From Bacteroidales bacterium (lineage in GTDB: Bacteria > Bacteroidota > Bacteroidia > Bacteroidales > JAGOPY01), in the NCBI GenBank assembly GCA_019429045.1, contig JAHYJL010000011.1, positions 1-32,552 on the forward strand: DNA of 32,552 nt. Reading direction: 5' to 3'. Within the stretch, counting starts at the first letter, position 1. Every line of letters begins with the position of its first letter. The position numbers were made by a program, and so were the translations under genes. Below, piece after piece: positions 1 through 6,177 of the stretch. The notes below the pieces were generated by a model. The model did not search any database, was not told the DNA's origin, and saw nothing but the letters and a program-made list of their open reading frames with translations.

Positions 1-514
1 ATTCCGCTATGGCAGCGAACGAGTGGAAGTGGATATTCCCAATGGCAAAGTCCTGAAAAAAGCTGAAATATTCAGAGTGTTCAATGAGGTCGATGTATAT
101 ATAAGCATCCCGGTGGCCAAACATCACGCCGGGACCTTATTCAGCGGCAACCTCAAGGGGCTGATGGGCGTTTCATCTCGCGATACCAACCGGCTGATGC
201 ACTCTCCCGACGGGCGATATACCTACGACAATCATGAGCACCTGGCACAGTGCATCGCCGACCTGAACCTGATCCGCCTGCCCGACCTGTGCGTGGTGGA
301 CGCCATCGAATGTGCCCTGAACAACGGCCCCGCAGGCCCCGGTGAAACGACAAATCCAAATAAGATCATTGCCGGAATCGATCCCCTGGCGCTGGATGTT
401 TACACTGCCAGCCTGATCGGTTTTGAGCAGGAAGATATCCTGACCTTTGACAGGGCTTACCAGCTGGGGCTGGGAATAATAGACACTAGTAAGCTTACTT
501 TTTCACATTTATAA
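1..514 (+). CDS. DUF362 family protein, 3' fragment
   Basis: The frame is open from the window edge (first full codon at position 2), so the 5' end lies outside; a GTG at 23 is internal and not a believable start. The visible 171 residues carry the typical C-terminal part of DUF362 (PF04015): a segment with ISIPVAKHHAGTLFSGNLKG, then a region around DLNLIRLPDLCVVDAIE, and NKIIAGIDPLALD near the end. DUF362 proteins are often iron-sulfur-associated proteins of anaerobes with no agreed biochemical role, so no reaction is assigned. The stop codon TAA (512-514) overlaps the first bases of a 20-bp inverted repeat that begins the neighbouring mobile element, so the last residues may have been changed by that insertion. 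Family call is from motifs; function unknown. Confidence 0.8.
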   Translation, partial: FRYGSERVEVDIPNGKVLKKAEIFRVFNEVDVYISIPVAKHHAGTLFSGNLKGLMGVSSRDTNRLMHSPDGRYTYDNHEHLAQCIADLNLIRLPDLCVVDAIECALNNGPAGPGETTNPNKIIAGIDPLALDVYTASLIGFEQEDILTFDRAYQLGLGIIDTSKLTFSHL

Positions 515-548
515 GAGGGTGTATCAAAAGTCTATGCAATCGACTTAC

Positions 549-632
549 TGCCTGGATTTTGGTCGTGCTCCAACGACTAAAGCCATTGGTTCCGAGTATG
601 TTACAAAGGTTGGAACCGACGGCTTCAGTCGT
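549..632 (+). repeat. REP-like hairpin repeat, copy 1 (left part; continues after the IS at 1880)
   Basis: Arms 573-593 and 612-632 are complementary at 18 of 21 positions (plus one G-U pair), with a loop of about 18 bases. The same sequence, in the opposite orientation, lies at 27309-27402, with only scattered substitutions. Both copies stay open in the frame that reads GRAPTTKA(I/V)GSEYVTKV. Copy 1 breaks off after CAGTCGT at 632 and resumes with GGACTACTA at 1881, which is exactly where the IS110 element sits. Confidence 0.8.
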
Positions 633-668
633 ATTCTAAGACTTATACAAACATTTTTAATTATTTTT

Positions 669-1667
669 TTATGCAGCTGCATATTTGTGAGTATCCACGT
701 ACGGAGTTCCTCTTGTGGCCACTGCAAATATTCTCGCCAGGATCTTATTCCGGATTATGTTTAGGGTTGACATCTTTGACTTTCCTGATTCAGATCGACG
801 GTTATAATACGCTTTCATTTCAGGATTGTACAGAATAGCACTCAGAGCGCAAGAATGCAATAACGATTTGATCTTCTTGTTTGCCAGGTGATTTACCTTT
901 GTTTTACCCTTGATGCTGGTTCCTGATTGGTAAGGAAAAGGTGCAGTACCCGCATAGCTTGCAAACTTTCTCCATTCGCTAAACAAGATAAAGCCATGAG
1001 TTAAAACGATCATGTAGTAAGCTGTTTGTGGACCAACCCCCTTAATACTGCAAATCATCTCGAACAAGTGATTTATGTTTTGATCCTTCTGGATTGTATG
1101 AATCAATTTCAGGATAATTCGTTCAATCTGCTTGCTCAGGTAATGAATCATTCTGTCATGAATTTGAAAGGAATCAGGGTCTTGGTTTTTTTGAAGAAAG
1201 AGAGTGTTCTCTTTCAAGCTTGCCTGATAACCGGCCCTCTGCACGACCAGCCGATTTCTAAGGGATAATAAGTGACGAAGTTGATCAATGATCCGGGCAG
1301 GCATTTGATAGGGTACAATCTCATCTTTTCGCCGGTAGGCATATAAGGCAATTTTGGTGGCGTCAATGCGATCCTCCTTGCCCCGAACAATGCCCATGGA
1401 CCGATGCAGTTCCAGGCCGGGGATAAGGGTAAAATAATAGCCTGTGGAACTTAAAAAGCACGATAATCCATATGAATACAACCCGGTGTGCTCAAATGCA
1501 AACAGAATCGATTCTTTAGGTGTTACAAGGCTTTTTTCGACCCATGCGATGAGTTTTTTATACCCGCCAATGGTGTTGTCAAACCTACTTTCCTGACGGG
1601 CAAGATGCATCCTGGCATCAATCCAGCTCTTACTGACATCAATGCCGATTGTTTCTGAAAATTTCAT
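669..1667 (-). CDS. IS110 family transposase (DEDD recombinase)
   Basis: 332 residues with the two-part IS110 layout. The N-terminal RuvC-like DEDD domain shows IGIDVSK (D10), FAFEHTG (E59) and GKEDRIDA (D99 and D102). A coiled middle region follows, then the C-terminal Transposase_20 domain with a helix-hairpin-helix-like SIKGVGPQTA (about 207-216) and YAGTAPFPYQSGTSIKGK, in which S248 is the likely nucleophile. Length is normal and the frame is intact, so the element may be active. ATG at 1667 is the first start in frame. The protein would catalyse RNA-guided recombination between the circular donor junction and a REP-like target. Function is known from the family; activity here is inferred. 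Confidence 0.93.
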   Translation of the reverse strand: MKFSETIGIDVSKSWIDARMHLARQESRFDNTIGGYKKLIAWVEKSLVTPKESILFAFEHTGLYSYGLSCFLSSTGYYFTLIPGLELHRSMGIVRGKEDRIDATKIALYAYRRKDEIVPYQMPARIIDQLRHLLSLRNRLVVQRAGYQASLKENTLFLQKNQDPDSFQIHDRMIHYLSKQIERIILKLIHTIQKDQNINHLFEMICSIKGVGPQTAYYMIVLTHGFILFSEWRKFASYAGTAPFPYQSGTSIKGKTKVNHLANKKIKSLLHSCALSAILYNPEMKAYYNRRSESGKSKMSTLNIIRNKILARIFAVATRGTPYVDTHKYAAA

Positions 1668-1689
1668 AACTTTACACGTTTTATGTTAA

Positions 1690-1861
1690 TAAAATAGGTT
1701 GCTGAACTAAAACCTTTAAAAGGCCCAGAGCCTAAAATTCTAACTGGTTCTTTGCAACCGAGTAAAAGAATGGGGACTAATACGACTGAAAGGCCTTGAA
1801 CCTGGTCGGACTAATAGTTCACCCCATTCTTTTCTTGTAAAGGTAATAGATCAGGCGTCTA
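1690..1861 (-). ncRNA. Candidate bridge (seek) RNA of the IS110 element
   Basis: Read on the minus strand, two stem-loops follow each other. The first has a perfect 12-bp stem (1822-1833 with 1764-1775) enclosing about 46 nt, with guide-like segments at 1805-1816 and 1782-1790 that match the two sides of the REP-like target. The second stem (1754-1759 plus 1747-1750, with 1697-1702 plus 1704-1707) carries an internal loop with segments at 1737-1743 and 1712-1718 that match the two IS ends, capped by a small GGC/GCC hairpin. This is the target-loop then donor-loop order known for IS621 bridge RNA, at a similar length. RNA ends are estimated from the -7 box and the last stem. Confidence 0.8.
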
Positions 1862-1866
1862 GGGGA

Positions 1867-1874
1867 CAAATCTA
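1867..1874 (-). promoter_or_regulatory. -7 box of the bridge RNA / transposase promoter
   Basis: Minus strand reads TAGATTTG, an exact fit to the Bacteroidota -7 box TAnnTTTG, just inside the IS end. In the integrated state no clear TTTG lies 19-21 nt upstream. In a circle, TTTG at 651-648 would be placed exactly 20 nt upstream. Confidence 0.6.
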
Positions 1875-2013
1875 AAGGTTGGACTACTAAAAAAACGAGA
1901 CTTTTTGACTTTTGATACAACCTCTTGCATAGGCTAATAAGACACTCTCCGTTAAATTCATCTCCCAAAAACTAAACTTCACCAGCCCCATCCTTCACTT
2001 CACCTTTTTCCGG

Positions 2014-2044
2014 TTTACTTCCCCTTATGGGCGGCATATCTTTG
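2014..2044 (+). promoter_or_regulatory. Putative Bacteroidota promoter for the 116-aa secreted protein gene
   Basis: TATCTTTG at 2037-2044 fits TAnnTTTG; a weak TTTA lies 20 nt upstream (2014-2017). It lies downstream of the ATG at 2027, supporting the later start at 2075. Confidence 0.5.
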
Positions 2045-2074
2045 TTTCATCATTCATCATTAAAAATTAAAGCC

Positions 2075-2425
2075 ATGAAAACAATGATCGTAACCGCCGC
2101 CATGATGCTCCTGCTGACCACCGCCAGTGCATGGGCATCTGAAGATTCAAGTGCAACCTTTAGCCCGGTTGCGGAAAACCAGTTAGCCTTCATCAAACTG
2201 CAGCCCTCCAATATCATCGAATTCCGGGTAGTGAACGCCGACCATGAAAAAATCACTTTCACCATCTATGCTGAAAAGAACAACAAGATCTACAAGAGGA
2301 CGCTGCGGAATGACCATGGGATCAGGTTCGGATGCGACATGAGAGATTTCGGCCGCGGATCATACGAATGTGTGATCGAACAAAACGGCACGGAAATAGC
2401 CCGCAGAACCGTCACCCTTAAGTAA
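2075..2425 (+). CDS. Small secreted protein of unknown function
   Basis: 116 residues starting at ATG 2075. The upstream in-frame ATG at 2027 would add 16 residues before a clear signal peptide and lies before the likely promoter. Residues 1-22 form a signal peptide (MKTMIVTAAMMLLLTTASAW, cleavage probably after AWA). The mature part of about 90 residues alternates beta-strand-like segments, with two cysteines in RFGCDMRDFGRGSYECVIEQ that could form a disulfide, and ends in RRTVTLK. This resembles a single beta-sandwich domain of the sort found at the end of Bacteroidota exported proteins, but I do not recognise the family. It lies just upstream of the LytS/LytR pair, which has its own promoter. 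Extracytoplasmic location is well supported; function is unknown. Confidence 0.75.
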   Translation: MKTMIVTAAMMLLLTTASAWASEDSSATFSPVAENQLAFIKLQPSNIIEFRVVNADHEKITFTIYAEKNNKIYKRTLRNDHGIRFGCDMRDFGRGSYECVIEQNGTEIARRTVTLK

Positions 2426-2449
2426 GATCTTTCAAATGCACTGCCGTTC

Positions 2450-2479
2450 TTTGACTTGTTGAAAATTTGCCTACTTTTG
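2450..2479 (+). promoter_or_regulatory. Putative promoter of the LytS/LytR pair
   Basis: TTTG (2450-2453), an 18-nt spacer and TACTTTTG (2472-2479) match the Bacteroidota consensus, with a spacer slightly shorter than usual. Transcription would start near 2486, after the TTG at 2456 and before the ATG at 2525, which decides the start of the kinase gene. Confidence 0.6.
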
Positions 2480-2524
2480 ATTGACTGCATTAATTCGCAG
2501 GGAGAAAATCACCCGGTTCGGTTC

Positions 2525-3556
2525 ATGGTCCCAATCATATACAGCAAATGGTACTGGCGAATGATTGCCGGATTGATCTCCGGCCTCATCACCTGGCTGC
2601 TGGCGGAGATCCTGTTGAACATCCGTTACCGCTATTTTGACCTCTTCAGTCAGCCGCTGAATTATCTCTATGCCGCAATCTTCGGGATCATCCTTCTGGA
2701 ACTGTTTGTTCAGGTGAACAAGCAGATCGACCGCAGGCTCCCCTGGTCAAATGCTCCGGGAAAGCGATGGCTCATCCAAACCCTGGCCGGTATAGCATCG
2801 GCTATCCTGTTGATCGCCGTGATCCGAAACCTGCTCCATTTTGTGTTTTTGCCCGGCAAACTGGTCATCCTGGAAGATGAACTGATGCTCATCGTATTGA
2901 TCATCTTGTTCATTATGGCCTTAAACCTGGCCGAACTCGGATTTTTTCTGAACGACCGGTATCACAGGTCGGTGGCAGAAATGGAACGCTTCCGGAAAGA
3001 GAGTGCCGAATACCAGTTTGAAATGCTCAAGCTGCAGCTGAATCCGCATTTTCTCTTCAACAGCCTCAATACACTGTCATCATTGATTTATGAAGATGCT
3101 GGCAAGGCTGCCGCTTTTATCCGGAAACTCTCCGATGTCTATCGGTATGTGCTCGATAACCGCAATAAGGAATTGGTGACACTCCAGGAAGAAGAGGCTT
3201 TTATCAGTTCGTTTACGTTTCTGCTTCAAATACGATTCAGGGATATGATCCATTTCAACTTTGAGATCAGCCAGGCGGCCAAAAGCAAGCGCCTGGCACC
3301 CATGACCCTGCAGTTGCTGGTTGAAAACGCGGTAAAACATAATGTCGTTTCGATGAAGAAGCCCCTGACGATCATCATCTTTGCCAATGAAGACTACCTT
3401 AAAGTCAGCAATAATCTCCAGGTGAAGGAAGAAACCGGCGGTACCGGTGTCGGGTTGAAAAACATCGCCAGCCGGTATGCTTTCCTTACCGACCGGAAGG
3501 TGGTGATTGAAAAGGATGATCATCATTTTACCGTAAAAGTACCTTTAATCTCATAA
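2525..3556 (+). CDS. LytS/YehU-type sensor histidine kinase
   Basis: 343 residues from ATG 2525; an upstream TTG (2456) lies before the likely transcription start. The N-terminal half has about four hydrophobic segments (near 10-30, 47-63, 86-105 and 118-137) and no large extracellular domain. A short coiled region follows. The His_kinase domain (PF06580) shows LQLNPHFLFNSLNTLSSL with the phospho-accepting H175, an N-box region LQLLVENAVKHNV and a G-box GTGVGLKNIASRY. It would autophosphorylate at the membrane and pass the phosphate to the response regulator encoded 1 bp downstream. The signal is not apparent from the sequence. A putative promoter lies at 2450-2479. Classification is secure; the regulon is unknown. 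Confidence 0.93.
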   Translation: MVPIIYSKWYWRMIAGLISGLITWLLAEILLNIRYRYFDLFSQPLNYLYAAIFGIILLELFVQVNKQIDRRLPWSNAPGKRWLIQTLAGIASAILLIAVIRNLLHFVFLPGKLVILEDELMLIVLIILFIMALNLAELGFFLNDRYHRSVAEMERFRKESAEYQFEMLKLQLNPHFLFNSLNTLSSLIYEDAGKAAAFIRKLSDVYRYVLDNRNKELVTLQEEEAFISSFTFLLQIRFRDMIHFNFEISQAAKSKRLAPMTLQLLVENAVKHNVVSMKKPLTIIIFANEDYLKVSNNLQVKEETGGTGVGLKNIASRYAFLTDRKVVIEKDDHHFTVKVPLIS

Positions 3557-3557
3557 G

Positions 3558-4325
3558 ATGAAGATCTTAATAATTGAAGATGAGCCTTTTGCGAGAGCTG
3601 AACTGATCCGCCTGATGGAGTCGACCGGCAGGAAATTCGAAATTGCCGGTCAGATCGATACGGTGGAGGACAGTGTCAACTGGCTGCGCACCCATCCGCA
3701 TCCCGACCTGATCTTCCTCGATATACAGCTGGCAGACGGCCTCAGCTTTGAAATCTTCAGGCAGGTCGAAGTGACAACACCGGTCATCTTTACCACGGCT
3801 TATGATGATTATGCGATCCGGGCTTTTCAACTGAACAGCATTGATTATCTTTTAAAGCCGATCCGTCCGGAAGCACTCGAAAAAGCCTTATCAAAACTGG
3901 AGAATTTGCAGGCGGCCCTTTCCCCTGTGAAAACCTTAACAGATCCTGCGGTGCTGGAAAACCTGCTGAAGCTGGCCGGTCGGGATTACAAATCCCGCAT
4001 CCTGCTGAAAACCGGTGACCAGATCCGCTCGGCTTCCATGAACGAAGTCGCTTATTTTTACGCGGAAGATGATGTGGTCTTTGCCATGTTGAAAGACCGC
4101 AACCGGTATATTGTCGATTACACCATTAACCAGCTCCAGGGTGAACTGGACCCGAAAGAGTTTTTCAGGATCACCAGGGGTTATCTGGTAAGAATAACGG
4201 CGATCAGGAAAGTAAGCAAATATTTCAACAGCAGACTGGCGGTGGAATTGGACCCCCCCAGGGAGGATAAGATTTTAGTGAGCCGGGTAAATGTGCCGGA
4301 ATTTTTAAAGTGGCTGGACAGATGA
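3558..4325 (+). CDS. LytTR family response regulator
   Basis: 255 residues. A receiver domain (1-120) has acidic residues E7/D8, the phosphorylation site D55 in LIFLDIQLADG, the T/S switch at IFTTAYDD and K100 in YLLKP. The C-terminal LytTR DNA-binding domain (about 150-255) includes RILLKTGDQIRSASMNEVAY and FFRITRGYLVRITAIRKV. The ATG follows the kinase stop by 1 bp, so the pair is co-transcribed and is a cognate two-component system. Its stop overlaps the start of the lipoprotein gene (ATGATGA), suggesting that gene is in the same unit and possibly a target. Family assignment is secure. Confidence 0.95.
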   Translation: MKILIIEDEPFARAELIRLMESTGRKFEIAGQIDTVEDSVNWLRTHPHPDLIFLDIQLADGLSFEIFRQVEVTTPVIFTTAYDDYAIRAFQLNSIDYLLKPIRPEALEKALSKLENLQAALSPVKTLTDPAVLENLLKLAGRDYKSRILLKTGDQIRSASMNEVAYFYAEDDVVFAMLKDRNRYIVDYTINQLQGELDPKEFFRITRGYLVRITAIRKVSKYFNSRLAVELDPPREDKILVSRVNVPEFLKWLDR

Positions 4326-5113
4326 TGAATAAGAAGATAGAATATAGAAGACAGAAGTCAGGAGACAGGAGACAGGAGTCAGGGGACAGGAGGCGGAAGA
4401 TTGGAATTGGAGGTTATGAAGCCGGAAAGCTTATCACGCTCCTCTTGTTAACGCTTATGCTGCAGGGCTGTTATAATCTCACTGTCAGGATTTCTGAACT
4501 GCCTGAGAATACTCCGGCGGGAGAGGATATTTATATTTCCGGAAATTTCAACAACTGGGACCCGGGGGATGCCCGGTATATCATGCGATTAAACAATGAT
4601 TCGGTGTATGAGGTTAAACTTCCCAAAGGGATCGGAAGGCTTGAATACAAATTCACCAGGGGCGACTGGAGCACGGTGGAGAAGGACATTTGTGGTTACG
4701 AGATACAGAACAGGGTGGCATTTTATGGGCGCAGCGATACGGTGAACATCGTGGTCGAAAGCTGGAACGACCTTCCGAAGCCATTATGCCCAAAGGCTTT
4801 CTTCATTATAAGGACATTGCCGGCGGGCACACCTGAAAATGCCACCTTATATTTTGCCAGCGATATTAATGGCTGGAATGCAGGAGACAGGGGCTGGGCA
4901 TTCAGCCAGACCCCTGAAGGCATGTATTTCATTGAAGTCCCCAGGCCTGATGATGAAACCATCGAATACAAGATAACCAGGGGCGACTGGCGCAGGGTTG
5001 AAACCAGCGCAGACGGTGAAGACATTGAAAATCGTTTGTTTCGTGGCCGGGCCGGCGATGTAGTGTATATCGATATCGAAGGATGGAAGGACCGGGTTGA
5101 ACTTAAGCGCTGA
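4322..5113 (+). CDS. Lipoprotein with two CBM20/48-like domains
   Basis: 263 residues from ATG 4322, overlapping the regulator's stop; a GTG at 4310 is upstream and less likely. A hydrophobic stretch ends in LMLQGC, a lipobox with lipid-accepting C50, so the product is probably an outer-membrane or periplasmic lipoprotein. It has two tandem domains of about 95 residues. Each carries a starch- or glycogen-binding-like motif: ISGNFNNWDPG with YKFTRGDWSTVE, and FASDINGWNAGD with YKITRGDWRRVE. This fold binds glucans in CBM20/CBM48 proteins; ligand binding here is inferred. No catalytic domain is present. Oddity: the unusually long segment before the hydrophobic core (about 36 residues) is encoded by heptanucleotide repeats and reads as an Arg-rich heptapeptide repeat, so the true start may have been displaced. 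Confidence 0.75.
   Translation: MMNKKIEYRRQKSGDRRQESGDRRRKIGIGGYEAGKLITLLLLTLMLQGCYNLTVRISELPENTPAGEDIYISGNFNNWDPGDARYIMRLNNDSVYEVKLPKGIGRLEYKFTRGDWSTVEKDICGYEIQNRVAFYGRSDTVNIVVESWNDLPKPLCPKAFFIIRTLPAGTPENATLYFASDINGWNAGDRGWAFSQTPEGMYFIEVPRPDDETIEYKITRGDWRRVETSADGEDIENRLFRGRAGDVVYIDIEGWKDRVELKR
4349..4390 (+). repeat. Tandem heptamer array (AGACAGG type), six units
   Basis: Six consecutive 7-bp units of the form AG(A/T)CAGG with single-base variants. Because 3 x 7 = 21, the translation is a 7-residue repeat (RRQKSGD, RRQESGD). It lies at the start of the lipoprotein gene. Confidence 0.85.
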
Positions 5114-5140
5114 AAGCTCCATCGTCGACGAAGCTGTCAT

Positions 5141-6154
5141 TTAACCTGTCAGATCCGACGAAGGAGGACCTGACAGCGTTAAAATTATGTCTTCCGACAA
5201 CCGCCAGAGTTTCGCCCCGTTTGTCTCATCCGCCGCCTTTTCATCGATTTCTTTCCTCGACATCTTAAAAAGATAATCAAAAGCTTTTCCTTCTATATCT
5301 GCAGAGGTGGCAAAATAAACGACCGGCTCAGCCGCTTTTTCGGGAGATTTGAAGAAAAGGGCGAAGACCAGCTTCATCAGCGGCTGGAACAACCCCGGCG
5401 CTTCGCGGGCAATGCCTGAATTGACCGGTCCCGGGCATAATGCAAATACGGAAACGGGGGCACTGCTGTTATGATTTAATCTTCTCGAAAGCTCTGCAGC
5501 ATAAGTGGTGAGTAATAACTTGTAGTAACCATAATATTCTACCGTTTTGCCCATTCCATAATCCATGAAAACACCGAAATTCTCCCAGTCAAATGCAGGG
5601 GGGTGCCGGTGGCTTTCGGAAGAAACAATGATGATCCGGGGAATATGGCTTCCATCCTTCCTGAGGCAATTTTCCCGTATCAGGCCATTGATAAAGATGA
5701 ATTTGGAAAGATAATTGACCATGAACATCTCTTCCAGCCCTTGCGGCGTCTTCCGGCTCCGGCGCGGCACCATGGCGGCATTGCTGATCACAATATCCAG
5801 TGGTGCATATTTCTCCCTGATGATGGCAATCAGGTTCTTTACTGATGTGAAATCGGCAAAATCGACCCTGATCATTTCGACATCGTGGTTCCCCGTTCTC
5901 CTCTTCACCGCTTCCCCCTTCTCCGGGATACCGCTCCGGCAGGCCATGATCACCCGCGCGCCGCGCCTGGCCATCTCCAATGCCACGGCAAATCCCAATC
6001 CTGAACTCGCCCCATCGACGAGAACGGTTTTCCCCTCCAGGCGATCTTCTTCTTTTATTTCCCCTGCCTTTTCCTGCTTTTTGAAGACAGCGCTAATCCC
6101 TTCCAGCATGGCCGAAAAGGGGTTTTTATAGCCGATTTTTGGTTTTGGGGTCAT
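5141..6154 (-). CDS. Short-chain dehydrogenase/reductase, retinol dehydrogenase-like
   Basis: 337 residues from ATG 6154 (a GTG lies two codons earlier). After an N-terminal extension of about 40 residues comes a Rossmann fold: VLVDGASSGLGFAV at about 45-58 as the NAD(P)-binding Gly-rich loop, NAAM at 125-128, catalytic Ser in IIIVSSES (178/179) and the YxxxK pair Y208/K212 in YYGYYKLLL. Gly-rich loop begins DGASSGLG rather than the usual TGxxxGxG. It would oxidise or reduce an alcohol or ketone on a small, probably hydrophobic substrate. It is the third gene of an operon with DUF1214 and sulfotransferase genes (23-bp gap), suggesting action on the same lipid-like molecule. Family secure; substrate unknown. 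Confidence 0.9.
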   Translation of the reverse strand: MTPKPKIGYKNPFSAMLEGISAVFKKQEKAGEIKEEDRLEGKTVLVDGASSGLGFAVALEMARRGARVIMACRSGIPEKGEAVKRRTGNHDVEMIRVDFADFTSVKNLIAIIREKYAPLDIVISNAAMVPRRSRKTPQGLEEMFMVNYLSKFIFINGLIRENCLRKDGSHIPRIIIVSSESHRHPPAFDWENFGVFMDYGMGKTVEYYGYYKLLLTTYAAELSRRLNHNSSAPVSVFALCPGPVNSGIAREAPGLFQPLMKLVFALFFKSPEKAAEPVVYFATSADIEGKAFDYLFKMSRKEIDEKAADETNGAKLWRLSEDIILTLSGPPSSDLTG

Positions 6155-6177
6155 TCTCACACTATAAATATTAGTAA

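Larger units (their letters stand above)
633..1879 (-). mobile_element. IS110-family insertion sequence
   Basis: Boundaries come from comparing the interrupted REP-like repeat with the uninterrupted copy at 27309-27402. On the minus strand, the left flank ends in TAGTAGTCCA-AC (1889-1878) and the right flank continues AC-GACTGAAGCC (632-621); the intact copy reads TAGTAGTCCG-AC-GACTGAAGCC. The dinucleotide AC (GT on the plus strand, 631-632 and 1878-1879) is therefore the likely duplicated core. The element, about 1.25 kb, holds one DEDD transposase and a structured noncoding region 5' of it, the layout of the IS110 (not IS1111) subgroup. There are no terminal inverted repeats of its own. Confidence 0.85.
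513..1926. mobile_element. MITE-like repeat element with 20-bp terminal inverted repeats, interrupted by IS110
   Basis: Positions 513-532 (AAGAGGGTGTATCAAAAGTC) and 1907-1926 are inverted copies with a single mismatch. Between them lie a REP-like hairpin (573-632) and an IS110-type insertion sequence. IS110 elements normally lack terminal inverted repeats, so the repeats most likely bound an older, short host element; removing the IS leaves roughly 165 bp with a central palindrome. I see no convincing target-site duplication outside the repeats. The left end supplies part of the stop codon of the DUF362 gene. Confidence 0.6.

Noticed and set aside
519-764. Open frame of 81 codons through the REP-like repeat on the plus strand
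   Set aside because: It reads through the hairpin repeat and into the IS end; the same peptide arises from the other repeat copy. It is a by-product of the repeat being open, not a gene.
2027-2074. Upstream ATG for the small secreted protein
   Set aside because: It would add 16 residues before a clear signal peptide and lies before the -7 box at 2037-2044.
2456-2524. TTG start for the LytS gene
   Set aside because: It lies inside the promoter (2450-2479); ATG 2525 gives a normal N-terminus.
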